Numbered from the stretch's first letter, positions 1 through 13,682 are shown. The stretch: DNA of 64,000 bases from Cyrtodaria siliqua (GCA_037043455.1 JAWPHD010001139.1:242001-306000), one strand, 5' to 3'. The notes: a model not told the origin generated them from the letters alone. Translations and numbers: made by a program.

Positions 1-530
1 TTTAGTTTTGGACACCGTAACACTGCGACTGCGGTTTTCATGTGTTTGTTGGTTTTGTTTGCCCTCCCAAAACATTCCGGTCAGTATTGGCAGAAAGAAT
101 CACAGTTAAAAAGTCTAAATGGGTAAAGGACATGACCACATTAATACTTCTGGTGCAGAAGGTCTAAGTATATAGTATTGAACATGCAATGACCCTTTGG
201 AATATCTTGGAAGGTGTGAGATGGTATTGATCACTGGATGAATACTTTATTATAAAATAATATGTGGTGGGTATTTTGTTTTGAAGTTATTGCGCGGAAT
301 GTATATGTCCATATGCAATAATGGTGACCTACTTACCCAAAACAAATGGGTTTAACCAAGAGTACTGAACAGATAAACAACAATGATATCCTGGTATAGA
401 TTTCTCTCCTTATATACGGTTTTAAGGCTATATTCCACAAGCTTGAAATTGGTAGCAAACAATGCTTAAAACCTCTCCAATTTGCTTTAGGTACATGCCC
501 TCTAGCCTTATATTCAGATGACTATAAAGT
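1..530. other. Unannotated AT-rich DNA
   Basis: No coding frame, RNA gene or repeat structure could be supported here on either strand. The DNA is AT-rich and resembles intergenic or intronic sequence. Confidence 0.5.
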
Positions 531-930
531 TAGGAGCCAGTTCGCAGTTCGCAGTTCGTTATATTAATTGCGATCTGGCTGCCAGTTCTCAATTCGAAAT
601 AAACGTTAGATATATGCATTTATACACATAATAAGGATTAATTTGATGTGCGTTCACAATAAAAGTTCCACATTAACAACAAAGCGGACATGTTATATCC
701 AATGCTATTCGAATTGCCAACTGGCAACTGGTGCTTGTTCTCAATTCGGGATAAATTGCAACTGGCTCAACTAACTTTGTTCCGGAGACTATTGTTTGCT
801 GGAATGATGAACAGTAGTCCCTTCAGCATCGTTAGTTTAGCCAGTTGCCAATTCGGCCGAATTGCGAATTGGGAGCCAGTGTCCACTTCGCAGTTCGCAA
901 TTTGAATAACGAATTGCGATCTATTTCAAA
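530..930. repeat. Cluster of short CAGTTCGCAGTTCG / CAATTCG motifs
   Basis: Variants of 'CAGTTCGCAGTTCG', 'CCAGTTCTCAATTCG' and 'TTGCGATCT' recur in both orientations. At 849-864 there is a perfect 16-bp palindrome, CAATTCGGCCGAATTG. Small frames at 690-905 and 845-1039 run through these repeats and have no protein-like features, so I do not call them genes. It may be the remnant of a short repetitive element; the family is not recognised. Confidence 0.4.
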
Positions 931-1006
931 TATACAGCAATTTGTCCGTTTTATTTATAATTATGTTTTTTTCTTTAGCAATTTGAATAAACAGTGTGAC
1001 CTATTT

Positions 1007-1009
<3 letters not shown>

Positions 1010-1038
<29 letters not shown>
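1010..1038. repeat. (TA)n microsatellite
   Basis: An uninterrupted run of alternating T and A, followed at 1047-1058 by a T run. Confidence 0.95.
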
Positions 1039-1039
<1 letters not shown>

Positions 1040-1139
1040 CATCATTTTTTTTTTTTTATAGTTACGATTTTTTCTTAAAAATACTTCATTTGATATTGTT
1101 TCTATACTAGAATGTTCACAAGCCAAAATTACACATGTT

Positions 1140-1690
1140 TAAAATAAATCAAGGGACCATAACTCTGATATTCCTGGTCCGATATTGCTGATTTTCTAAT
1201 GTGTTTGAGCTTTCATTAATATCAACAATCTGAGTAAGCTTGGTTCATAGTAAATACAACATGAAGGTGCTAGAGTGTTTGCAAGGCTGAAAATAACATT
1301 TTTCAATTAATCAAGGGTCATAATTCTAGTGTTACTAATTAATACAGCTTGTGTTTACACTTGTCCGAGCTCTAATTAACATGAACAATCTGACAAAGTT
1401 TGGTACTAGACTGTTCACATGGTAGAATATGGCATTTTTCAATAAATCAGGGAACTTAACTCTGGCATTATTGGTCCGATATATCAGTTTTTCGTAATTG
1501 TCCGAGCATTTGTTATATCAACAATTTGGCTATGTTTGGGAAAGATCAAATTCAAATGTAGGTGCTAGAGTATTGAGGGGTGAAAATGACATGTTTTCAG
1601 TAAGAAGGGACATAACTATCGTGTTACTAATCCAATATGACCGATTTTCGAACTTTCATTGATATAAAGAAGTAAATATCATAATGTAGA
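1140..1690 (+). repeat. Degenerate ~160-bp tandem repeat
   Basis: About four diverged units, each starting near 'AATCAAGGGACCATAACTCT' (around 1148, 1309, 1446 and 1602). They continue through 'GTCCGA', a 'TGTCCGAGCTTTCATT' block and 'ATCAACAATCTG'. The same unit appears better preserved at 57540-58500 and degraded at 3000-4200. It is dispersed non-coding repeat DNA; no long frame survives in it. Confidence 0.75.
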
Positions 1691-2550
1691 GCTTTGTTGT
1701 TTACCAACAAATGTGTTTTTCAATTCGTAAATCAGCGGCTTTGAAAACGGAGAAATATTTATTAAACTCCATAATAAAGCATATGATTTTAATTTTGATA
1801 TTGTTAGTTATAAGCACTTAGATGGGGATGTTCCCCGAGCTACTTATTATGCGGTCTATGTTTCTCAACTTTTTCTTTTCATACACGAGTGCGAACAAAG
1901 AGGGCCGTTTAATCGAATATTTCGTAAAAACAATACATGGATAATTATAGTACAGTAATCAGATTTATATCACCATAGAAACAAAAGTGAAATTCGCACA
2001 TAGCTGCCATATCGACACACAATTTTAGAAAACAGGCACATGTTAAAATAAGGGAAACGTGTTAATAAATATTAGATAAAACGTGTCTGTTTTCTTGTAA
2101 AGAAAATTGTAATCAGTCAAAGGCGTGTCTATATCTATTGTTATATAACACTGTGCTGATCATTAGCCACACATACATATATAATTGATCGTAAGCACTG
2201 ATACATAAAGCAAGTATGATAAACCACAGAATGTTTCTCATGAACAGTTGCACACTGTTTTAAAAATAGTTATCATGGTTATCAATACAATTATTTATGT
2301 TTGAGTATAACTTAAGTAGAAGAATACTAAGAATGTATGGCGTTAACTTCACTTTTAACAAACTGCCAATTATATCACAACGGTGTCTACTTGTAACAGT
2401 GAACTCAATGCTCAACTTCATATTGCTACAACACTGTAATACCACGCCGTATGCATATGACAGGATACGCCACCCAACCACATTATACTGACACAAGGTC
2501 GAGCAGTCCTATAACTAACCTGTATATGCTAAACGTACTAAAAGCATTTT
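1690..2550. other. Unannotated AT-rich DNA
   Basis: Nothing supportable. Overlapping small frames on both strands around 2260-2496 have low-complexity composition and no recognisable motif, and I treat them as chance. Confidence 0.45.
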
Positions 2551-2559
2551 TACAAAGTA

Positions 2560-2640
2560 TCTGGTATGGCCGGGCCGGGGATTGAACCCAGGTCATCCGT
2601 ATGCGAGACGGGTGCTGTATCATAAGGTACCGCCGTGTTT
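2560..2640 (-). repeat. tRNA-derived SINE fragment
   Basis: Read on the minus strand this contains 'GGGTTCAATCCCCGG', matching the Pol III B-box consensus GGTTCRANYCC. It is preceded by a stretch resembling the anticodon arm of a tRNA. No complete cloverleaf with acceptor stem can be drawn, so this is a tRNA-like SINE head or pseudo-tRNA, not a functional tRNA. Confidence 0.45.
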
Positions 2641-2999
2641 TTGCTAAATGAATATATTTTAATGGTTCTTTAACGTACTTGGATGATAGACACCGATATA
2701 CGGGACCTTTCGGTTTACGACCCCATTCGATTAGAGAGGCTAGAGGAAAATGTTATGTTCAAGAAGACACCGATGGTACTCCGTGCTGCGGTGTGGCGTG
2801 AAGGAATACATGCACAGATGACTTGTACAAGTCAGGAGACATATTGGTTTAGGGCTGTATTGTGTATATAGGATATTTTAATGAATTTTAGCTCTTTGAA
2901 TCAACAAAACTCTAAACAAATGTAGGTGGTTGGTGAGATGGGCTGTCAGATATGACTGTTTTTCAAACTTTACCGAGGGTTTATTGAAATTAACATTTT

Positions 3000-4200
3000 A
3001 TACTAACATCAGATGAAAGGGAAACTTAAGACCTAACGTGTTAATAATGCAATATATAGCTTTTGTCATTTAACCGATAGCTACAATTCTGCTGTTTCTC
3101 CCCTTTAACTTGCTCATTCTGTCACTAACATAGACACTTTGATGACGATTGGTATATATCTTATGGAATAAAAAGCAACGTATATAACAATTTCAAGGGC
3201 CATAACTTCGCAGTTTCTATTCTCCGTAATAAACGTGTCTAAAAGGAAACAGGCAATTTTGATTTGTTAAAAACTCACTGCGTCCCGTTAGATTGTTAAC
3301 ATAACTTCATATTTGCATTTCTTATTAATAGGACGTTAGTCCCATAGAGTGTTAGTCTTCACTTTCAGATGACCATGGAGGCGGAAATGCCCTCTTTTAA
3401 TAATATTAAGTATTGGACTAGTCGAAAGCAAATTTTATTTACATATTACTTACTATTGGTAATAGTGCACCGATAATATACTTAAAATGTTGGTAGAATA
3501 ACGAATACATGTGTCCACGCTTTCGTCTATGACAACTTAGTAAAATAAAATATGAGTTTCCAAAAATGACGGTGCGAGTAAAGGCATGGATGGAAGTCAG
3601 ATATGGCTGTATTTCAAACTTTTCCAAGCTTTTACTGGTATTAATATTTTGAACAAGTGTGGTACAGAGTAGATGAAAAAAAATAGTTACAGATTAAAGC
3701 AAAATATAGCATTTTCTAAAAACTCAACGGCAGTAACTTAGTAATCCGATATAGCTGGTGTTCGACATATTTAGCATTTATTAATGCCAAAAATATGGAG
3801 TACGGTAACTATTGGATGGAAATAGAAGTTGCTAGAATTCGTGCTTTAAAGAAGCAAGATATAGCGTTTTAGTACAATTAAAGTGTCATTACGCTGGTGT
3901 TACTTATCGAATATCGCCGATGTCCTTTATCTCATTGATAGAAAAAATATATCCCAGTTATTTTCAAGATCAGATGAAAGCTAAAAGGGCTATATCACCT
4001 TAACGGCGGAAAACAAATAGCAAAATAAACGAAAAGAACAGGGCCATGAGTCTAGTTTAGCTGATACGATCTAACTTATTTTCAAACTTATCCGAGCAAT
4101 CAGATCTATCAACAATCTGTCTGATTGGATGAATAATGAATGTTGTATGGTCTAAACGGACGGACGACGGACAGACGGACGAAGTGCATCCCGTCATCCT
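3000..4200 (+). repeat. Degraded copies of the ~160-bp repeat ending in a GGACGGACGACGGAC tail
   Basis: Fragments of the dispersed unit recur near 3190, 3590, 3720, 3880 and 4040, with cues such as 'AGGGCCATAACTTCG', 'TTTCAAACTTTTCC' and 'ATCAACAATCTG'. The run ends at 4155-4200 with 'CGGACGGACGACGGACAGAC', the same kind of terminal motif seen after the clusters at 58500 and 63480. The short minus-strand frame at 3439-3627 lies inside these repeats and is not considered a gene. Confidence 0.6.
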
Positions 4201-4228
4201 AGACGCACAGCTGACCTCGAATTCAGAC

Positions 4229-4295
4229 AATATCAGTGTCCTGCTAACTGTAAAAACGTCGCTTAAAGTAAAAAAAAAAAGTCGCTAAATGTACA
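4229..4295 (-). repeat. GTTTTTACATTTAGCGACG motif cluster, left side
   Basis: On the minus strand this reads as repeated 'ACATTTAGCGAC' and 'TTTAAGCGACGTTTTTACAG' elements. The same motif family occurs in the opposite orientation at 11945-12185, beyond the far side of the zinc-finger array, so the two clusters form imperfect inverted flanks around 4.3-11.9 kb. Confidence 0.5.
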
Positions 4296-4524
4296 AACTT
4301 GTGTATATATCATACGTGTAATGTCTCTCTCCTGTGTGAATACACATATGAACGTTTATATTGCCAGACTGTGTAAAGCATTTATCACATGTATCACATG
4401 TGTATGTACCACGTTTCTTTATGGTTTGCCAGAATACTTTTGCATCTTTGATATATTCTATTAGTTTAGCTCGTAGTTTACTTTGATATTGTAATTTTTT
4501 CTGTGTTTTTGAATATATTACGTT
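4285..4524 (-). CDS. Exon-like frame with one canonical C2H2 zinc finger
   Basis: A stop-to-stop frame of about 79 codons on the minus strand, with no initiator Met upstream of the finger. It encodes a basic, helix-prone segment followed by a textbook C2H2 finger: Tyr-x-Cys-x2-Cys-x-Lys-x-Phe, then Phe-x5-Ile-x2-His-x3-His, and the linker HTGER. Both cysteines and both histidines are present, so it could bind zinc and contact DNA as C2H2 fingers do. The frame stops about 14 codons after the finger. It may be an exon or fossil of a zinc-finger gene. It lies next to, but opposite in strand to, the dead-finger array starting near 4918. Splice sites were not resolved. Confidence 0.5.
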   Translation of the reverse strand, partial: NVIYSKTQKKLQYQSKLRAKLIEYIKDAKVFWQTIKKRGTYTCDTCDKCFTQSGNINVHMCIHTGERHYTYDIYTSLYI

Positions 4525-4719
4525 TTATATATATGTGTGTAAATCTAATAGTAAATTTGATACGAAATTTGATGAACGCTATATATTTTTCACACTTCAA
4601 TCATCCCACCATTCCGTCTCTACGTTTATAGTGTTTAACCTTCATAGCGTCCGCTGATTTTACATATACATGTATGTGTGTAAAAGCATTAATAGCTGCA
4701 TCTATGTTTCGAGTTGCAA

Positions 4720-4917
4720 CTGTTCAAATGTGAAGTTTGTAGTACAACATTTATTCTGTAAAGTAATCAAAAACAGTCATTAATTTTCAGGATTCATCAA
4801 ATTTGAAGTTTGAAGTAAAAACGCGTAGACACATATCATGTTGGTGAATTATGCATTTTGTCAGTACAATGTGGACACACCATCAATCCTGTCAATGTAA
4901 CGCGTTTTGAAGTTAGT
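4720..4917 (+). pseudogene. Diverged zinc-finger units at the left edge of the array
   Basis: At 4731-4775 the translation resembles 'LFKCEVCSTTFIL' followed by a stop, clearly related to the array consensus. Near 4790 it reads 'FRIHQ', retaining the Ile-His that the array units have lost. Frames are broken. I read this as an older, non-homogenised margin of the array, closer to the ancestral finger than the units inside. Confidence 0.5.
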
Positions 4918-5455
<538 letters not shown>

Positions 5456-5822
5456 TGAATGAATGAATGAATGTCTTTATTTATAGAGGGTGACCCAATT
5501 AGCCAACACTAATATCCCTTGGGGCCCTCTGCAAAGTCATACATATACATGTACAATGTAAAACATATATAACAAAACAGTGATATTTCCTTTACAATAT
5601 TGCGCATACATACATGCAAATATACACACATGCACACACATTTACAACTATATGCACACATCATTCTTAATATATATACATAATTATATACATGGTTTGA
5701 GGTGGTGGTGTGCATAATAAAGTACCACACAGTACACAAGATGTCAATAATTATCTAAAACTGCCAAACATAACAATACTTTTACAATAATTACATTATG
5801 ATTGTGTTTTCAGCCATTTAAC

Positions 5823-7670
5823 TCAGTTAGATGTAAAGCTTTTTAAAGAAGTACATTCTCTAATATATGAAGGAATGCTATTCCACACAATTGTTCCAGC
5901 GTATGACATACTCCCTTTAAATAGTTCTTTGTTTGGTCTTAGCGTTATATAATTTAATTCGTAAGCAGATCGTAGATTTCTCTGCGAGATAACAGTAGGA
6001 TGAAACATATCACAAATATATGACGGGACTGCATGTTTTGATACTCTATACATAAATTTTGCCTTTTGGAGAAATATCCTTTGCTCGATATTAAGGGAAT
6101 TAATGATAACTAGTGCTTCATTTAGTGTGGTATATTGGTCGCCTAAAATAGTACGACATGCTCTTCTCTGCAAACGTAATAACAGTTATATGTTAGCTTT
6201 CTTTGTATTTCCCCATATTATATTACAGTAATCTAGATGAGGTTGAACATATGCCTTATAAAATATTATCCGGTAATTTAAAGGAATATATGATTTTATT
6301 CTTGACAGTAGCCAGATGTTGGTTGATATTTTCTTACGAATATACATAATGTGATTATCCCACTTCAAGTGTTCATCTATATGCATTCCCAGAATTTTAT
6401 CACCTGTTGTAAGTTGCAGTTCAATGTTATTGTATGTTAATGATAATTTGTTATTAACAAGTCTTGCACGCTTTTGAGGTGTAGTAACTAAGAGCACTTT
6501 AGTTTTTTCTGTGTTTAAAACCATACCATTATTTATGCACCAAGCATTGAGGGTATTTAAAGCAGTTTGAAGATTTTGCTCAATTACTGCTTTTGATGTG
6601 TTAACATCGTAGATAGTGGTATCATCCGCATACGTGTCTGTATTAGATACAGTACCATCAAGACATATAGGAAGGTCATTTATGAATAATAAGAATAGGA
6701 GAGGTCCTAAAATAGAGCCTTGTGGTACACCACATGTAATTAACTGTTTATCAGAGAGAACCCCATTTAGGGAAACATTTTGTTTCCTATCTGTTAGATA
6801 AGATTTAAACCACTTAACTGTAGTGTCACTACATTAATAGATCTGCATCTTTTTTAAAAGAATGTTATGATCCACTAAGTCAAATGCTTTCCTAAAATCA
6901 ACCATTATTACACCAACAAATTTACCTTCATTTAATCCTTTTAACCACTTGTCAATCATATGAACTAAAGCCGTTTCGCAGCTGTGGCTTTTTCTAAACC
7001 CACTTTGAGATTTACATAGTAATTTATAATAATTTAAAAACTCAACAAATGAGTTGTGCACATGTTTTTCAATCAACGTGGAAAAGAGTTGGTAAAATAG
7101 AAATTGGTCTGTAGTTGTTTACATTATCAGATGCACCTGATTTGAATAAGGGATTGACCTTAGCAGCTTTCCACGTATCTGGGAAAATTCCCTGTCTTAT
7201 ACTACAATTAATAATATATGTAATACTTTTTGATATTACATTGGCTGATAATTTTCGTAATTTAGGACCAATTTGGTCAAGTCCCGTGGATTTGGATGTA
7301 TCTAGGCTGAGAAGCATTTTACGAGTTTATTCTTCTGTTATGAAAGGAATGTTAAAGTACATGTTGTCCGGAACAGTGCGATTTACAAATTGCTTTACTT
7401 TTGTAAAGTCTGAGTTTGAAATAGGTTCTTTTAAATTTGCAGCTATATTTACAAAAAAAATATTAAACTCATTTGCCATCTCAAAATTATCTGTTATTTC
7501 TTCATTGTTTTTATTGATCTGATTTACAGAATTTCCTTTTTGAGAAGTTTTTGTGGAGGCACCGTGCTCTTTAAATATTTTCCATATTGACTTTGGATCT
7601 GATTTGCCTTCTTCAATTTTTCTTTCATAAGAGGACTTCTTAGATTCTTTAATCAAATTACATAGTTTAT
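5823..7670 (-). pseudogene. LINE A reverse transcriptase (stops and frameshift)
   Basis: On the minus strand, 7670-7069 gives the linker and RT start, including 'NNYRPISILPTL' (in-frame stop at 7329-7327). A frameshift near 7080 leads into 'SQSGFRKSHSCETAL' and motif A 'MVDFRKAFDLVDH'. After an in-frame TAA at 6836-6834 the same frame continues with motif B 'GVPQGSILGPLLF', motif C 'YADD' and the thumb region. Another TAA lies at 6188-6186 before the C-terminal part ending at 5823. The catalytic aspartates are recognisable, but at least three stops and one shift make it a pseudogene. The + strand frame at 7115-7522 is a shadow. Confidence 0.85.
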
Positions 7671-7673
7671 TTC

Positions 7674-8731
7674 TTAAATTCTGTAATTTTTAGCATCATT
7701 TTTTGCTTTACATTTATCTCTTTCCTTTATTGCATCTAAAATATCAGAATTAAGCCAATCAGGTTGTTGGAGCTTTGTAACCCTATGTATTCTAAGCGGC
7801 ACATGCTTATCAATAACACTTGAAAAATTAGTCACCCAGGTTATAAGTAAGTCATTTGCATCTATATAACTTTCATGTGTGCTCCATGATATGCTTTTAA
7901 GATCGTTAATAAAGTTTTCCTCATCAAAAGTTTTAAAAGACCGATACTTACTAGATTGGTGAGTATTTGTTTTATCTTTAATATTTATTTTACGAGTACA
8001 GAAAATTGGATAATGGTCACTAACCCCAATTTTTTGTACTTTAACACATATAATATTTTCTTCAAAATTAGTATAAACATGATCTATGAGAGTTTTTGAA
8101 TTTGGACATTCTCTTGTTGGTTCTTTTACCATTTGAACAAGCCCTAATGATGAAATATAATTAGACCATTCTATATTTATCTGTGGATTAAGTAAATCAC
8201 GATTTATATCTCCTAGAATAATTAATTCTTTTTCCTCTAACTGAACTTTTTCTAAGTGCTCATCAAAATATTCTTTCCATATTACTCTAGACTCGGGGTG
8301 TCTGTATATCGAGCCAATAAGAAATGGTTTACTTTTATTTGGCTTAATCTCAATCCATATAATTTCTATATTATCATCTTCTAAATCGGTTCTTCTAGTA
8401 CAATTTACGCCATTTTAACATAAACAATCAAACCACCACCCCTGTTTACTATTCTATCCCTTCGAAATGGAACTTGAAAACCATCTACATAGAATGATTC
8501 AGTTTTATGGTCACTAGTAAATTTTGTCTCACTGATTCCAAGCACGTCAATTTCATTTAAAGGAGAGGTTAACATTAATTTAATTTGGTCAATTTTTGTA
8601 GATAATCCCTGTATGTTAATGTGACCAGTATTAAAACCCTTTTTATTTAGACATAGATCAGTTAAGTGTGCAACTTTTGGTAATTGTTTGTTTGTTTGAC
8701 TTCTTTTTATTGAATGTGGCAGTGAAAGCAC
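7674..8731 (-). pseudogene. LINE A AP-endonuclease domain (frameshifted)
   Basis: The frame starting at 8731 contains the N-terminal endonuclease signature ('HINIQGL', then 'GISETK') and runs to about 8405, where a single-base shift in an A-rich stretch breaks it. In the next frame, 8404-7674, the translation continues without interruption through 'GSIYRHPES', 'LGDINRD' and 'SDHYPIF', the conserved blocks around the catalytic Tyr, Asp/Asn and terminal Asp-His of LINE APE endonucleases. The enzyme nicks target DNA to prime reverse transcription. A second frameshift near 7676 separates it from the linker and RT. It is inactive as it stands. Confidence 0.8.
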
Positions 8732-8746
8732 ACTGTTATTGTTCTC

Positions 8747-9682
8747 ATGTACAGTGATCCTCAGGGATCAATACTAGGTCCATTGCTATTTCTATTGTAC
8801 ATAAATGACATTGCATTCGCATCTACCTCTGGAAATACAGATATTTATGCAGATGATACTACAGTATACAAATCTGATTATAATATTTTGGATGTACAAA
8901 ATAGACTTCAAGATCGTTTGAATATTATAAATAAGTGGTGTATTTTGAATAATATGTCATTACATCCAGCGAAAACTAAATGCATGGTCATAGGAACTAA
9001 TCACAAGCTCAAACATGTGGATATATTGAATTTAACTGTTGATAGTTTATGTATAGAAAATGTCGCAGTTCAAAAGGTCCTTGGAGTTTATGTTGACAGA
9101 ACTTTGTCTTGGAATGTACAAATAGCCAAAATGTGTTCCAAACTCAATTCTAAAATTGCATTATTGAAACGTATATCTTACTATTTAACATATGATATGA
9201 AGATTATGTTTTATAATGCCTATATTATGTCTACATTTGATTATTGCTGTACTGTATGGGGTAGAAGCAAAACAATAGAAGATAAAATACATAAAATTCA
9301 AAAAAGAGCAGCTAGAATAATATTAAACAAACCTTTTCGAACTAATTCTAAGGATATGTTCATTGAACTTCAGTGGCTTTCTTTTCATAACAGATGTCAT
9401 TATCATACTGGTGTGCTGATATATAAATCAATAAACAACCTAGCTCCTAATTACATATCACAACTTTTGACATTCTCATGTAATAATAGGTATAATCTCA
9501 GATCAGCTACACGAAATGATCTTGTTACACAAAAACCGCTAACTAAATACATGAAAGACACCTTTAGAGACTTTGGTCGACACGTTTGGAACAATATACC
9601 GGTCGACATACGTTCTCTTCCTACTATTCAGTCATTTAAATATAATTATAAAATGTTTATTGCAAAATGCACATTAACATGA
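8747..9682 (+). pseudogene. LINE B reverse transcriptase, C-terminal 300 residues
   Basis: An uninterrupted frame of 311 codons; the first few residues come from flanking sequence and the ATG is probably fortuitous. It starts at 'PQGSILGPLLF' (motif B), continues through motif C 'YADD' near residue 37, then the 'LHPAKTK' block, the 'TFDYCCTVWG' block and the C-terminal 'YNLRSA...' and 'GRHVWNNIP' region. Motif A and the endonuclease are absent, so no active enzyme is possible. The absence of stops over more than 900 bp suggests a younger insertion than LINE A. Confidence 0.85.
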
Positions 9683-9920
9683 ATGATATTTTTTATTTAT
9701 TTTTTTGCTTGGATATATATGTACATTATGTAAGACTTCTTATATTTCTTCTATATTCAAATATAACTGAGTGTTTGTCGAAGATTGAATGTTTTTATTG
9801 TTAGTGTATTTGTTAAAAGCACTAAATGTTTGTTAATTCATGTACAGAAGGCCGCATTGGAAATATGATGTGTATATCTTGATAGTATGTCATAATGTGT
9901 TAACCTTCTTTAAATAAAGA

Positions 9921-9967
<47 letters not shown>
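8754..9967 (+). mobile_element. LINE B: 5'-truncated non-LTR retrotransposon
   Basis: A second LINE, opposite in orientation to LINE A. It begins inside RT motif B and ends with an AATAAA-like signal at about 9914 followed by an (ATT)n tail at about 9930-9967, typical of CR1/L2-type 3' ends. It is flanked by near-identical octamers, CATGTACA at 8746-8753 and CACGTACA at 9968-9975, consistent with a target-site duplication. Severe 5' truncation is the usual outcome of aborted target-primed reverse transcription. Confidence 0.85.
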
Positions 9968-11712
<1,745 letters not shown>

Positions 11713-11944
11713 TATATAAAGCCTAGGCTCTCAATTATAACAGTAAACAACAGAAGACCCATTTAACCACACAATAAGTTTCCTATTGGGACTCAACTTC
11801 ATCAATAACGAAACCACGGATCTGTTCTGACCAAATAGTGTGTATCCTGTGTAAATCATCGTGTACATACAACATATTCGTTGCATCGTATACCGTGTGA
11901 ACCATGTTCAGGTATTTACATACATCTTCAAATACATACCATTA

Positions 11945-12185
11945 CTGTTACACACACATTTTTACATAGTCGCTTTTTCCTTTTACAGTTAGCAATAAAA
12001 CAACAAACATGTTTTTACATTTAGCTCTTTTTTTATTATATTTAGCGACGCTCACGTTTTTACATTTGAAGACGTTTGTATTTACATTTAACCATCTTTC
12101 TTACGTCTAGCGACAAACGTTTTTACATTTAGCTACGTTTTTACCTTGTGCGATGTTTTTACATTTAGCGTTGCTACAAGGCGTT
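11945..12185 (+). repeat. GTTTTTACATTTAGCGACG motif cluster, right side
   Basis: About seven imperfect copies of a 20-30 bp motif (ACGTTTTTACATTTAGCGAC and variants such as 'TTTACATTTAGCTACG'). It is the inverted counterpart of the cluster at 4229-4295. The small minus-strand frame at 12107-12310 overlaps it and is not supported. Confidence 0.55.
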
Positions 12186-12324
12186 TTCGTTAAATTTATT
12201 ATAACTGATTCTACATAAACAGATCGATACAGGTAATATGTATTATATAAGATATGCAATAGGAAATGCAGTTTTATGCTCGAACTAAATGTTACATTAA
12301 AACTAAACATGTATATAATAGTTG

Positions 12325-12536
12325 TAGCATGGTCGGTGACATTTCCTTTGATAAATACAGAGCATTACATCGTTTAATTTAGGGTAACTAAAGGGGCGTG
12401 GCTATGGCGTACTACAACTGAGTAAGGTCACTATTACGTCACAGTGTTACTATGTACACCATGCTACAAAAAAAGATAGAGTCTGTCTCAGCTCAGACTC
12501 TATCTATTACTTGTATCGTAGCTTTAAACGTTTTCC
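12325..12536 (+). mobile_element. Palindromic MITE family, copy 1 (short hairpin)
   Basis: Starts 'TAGCATGGTCGGTGACATTT', reaches the inverted end 'ACCATGCTA' at about 12460, and continues into 'GATAGAGTCTGTCTCAGCTC' paired with 'GAGACAGACTCTATC'-like sequence. The hairpin is truncated relative to the copies at 13405 and 27971. No coding capacity; I infer a non-autonomous DNA transposon. Confidence 0.7.
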
Positions 12537-12539
12537 ATT

Positions 12540-13034
12540 AAAATAACAAAAGAGTGGGTGGAGCTAAAGGCGGTCATGTAATTAAAATTGTGCGGTATGG
12601 TAATTCTACTCGACAGTAATATGCATTTTTTTGAAATCTGTCGATTTTTAAGATTTCAGCGAAAATTAACATGAAATTCAACTATAAAAATGATTAAATT
12701 TACGAAAACTTCGTTAACGTTTCATTATCGACAAGATGCGCATTTGGCTCAAGCAGGTGAGCAAACTTAGGCTTTTAACGTTGCAATCTCTTAACATTAA
12801 ACACAATACTGAAATGGCTTGACTTTTTCAAGCGAAACTTGAACATTTATGAATTTCGTGTAACAAAGTATTTGATTAAAAGGTCTATTACATGACAGAG
12901 TTGTCCTTTCTGTAATTTGTTGTATCACCTTTTTGTACAGAACACGTTAATATATATCTGGAATATTACGTAGAATTAGGTGTATATAATAGTGTAGTAT
13001 AGGCAATTTCTTGATTATGCGTTTCTTTTTCCTT
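12540..13034. other. Unannotated DNA between MITE copies
   Basis: AT-rich, no convincing frame or RNA gene on either strand. Confidence 0.4.
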
Positions 13035-13140
13035 TCAGTATATGATGGTCTCATCGCGTTGGCTGATTTAACAATGATGTGTTTAAATGCTGATTTAAAC
13101 ATGATGTGTTTAAATCAACCAACGAGATGAGACTATACTA
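13035..13140. repeat. Palindrome related to the MITE hairpin
   Basis: 'GATGGTCTCATCGCGTTGGCTGA' (split by a few mismatches) pairs with 'TCAACCAACGAGATGAGAC' across a loop that itself contains a tandem 'GATGTGTTTAAATGCTGATTTAAAC' type repeat. It resembles the hairpin arm of the neighbouring MITE (GAGAC, CGTTGG and TTTAAA blocks in the same order), so I treat it as a diverged relative. Confidence 0.6.
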
Positions 13141-13682
13141 TGTAATAGATAGAGTCTGGTCTCAGCGAGTTGGCTTATTTAAACACCGAGATGTTTAAAT
13201 AACCAACGAGCTGAGACAGACTCTATCTTTTTTGTAGCATGGTGTACTTAGTAACACTGTGACGTCATAGTGACCGTACTCTAAATTCCAACATCCGGTA
13301 GTTGTAGCACGGCATAACCACGCCCCTTTAGTTACGCTAAATTAAACGATTTAATGCTCTGCATTCATCAAAGGAAATGTCACCGACCATGCTACAAATT
13401 TGTTTTGTAGCATGGTCGGTGACATTTCCTTTGATGAATGCAGAGCATTAAATCGTTTAATTTAGGGTAACTAAAGGGGCGTGGCTAAACCGTACTACAA
13501 CTACCGGATATTGGAATTTAGAGTACGGTCACTACGACGTCACAGTGTTACTAAGTATACCATGCTAAAAAAAAGATAGAGTCTGTCTCAGCTCGTTGGT
13601 TATTTAAACACCTCGATGGGCTACGCCCACCTCGGTGTTTAAATAAGACAACTCGCTGAGACCAGACTCTATCTATTACTTG
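13141..13682. mobile_element. ~540-bp palindrome of two head-to-head MITE copies
   Basis: Left arm 13141-13395 and right arm 13406-13682 are inverted copies of one element, meeting at about 13401. Each arm holds TAGCATGGTCGGTGACATTT, a conserved 'AAAGGGGCGTGGCT' block, a CRE-like GACGTCA, the end ACCATGCTA, and then its own hairpin beginning AGATAGAGTCTG. The right arm carries about 20 extra bases in its hairpin loop around 13613-13630. Such a structure can extrude a cruciform. The minus-strand frame at 13551-13745 is a by-product. Confidence 0.85.

Noticed and set aside
7115..7522. 135-codon frame on the plus strand
   Set aside because: It is antisense to the LINE A linker and RT region, which has clear family motifs on the other strand.
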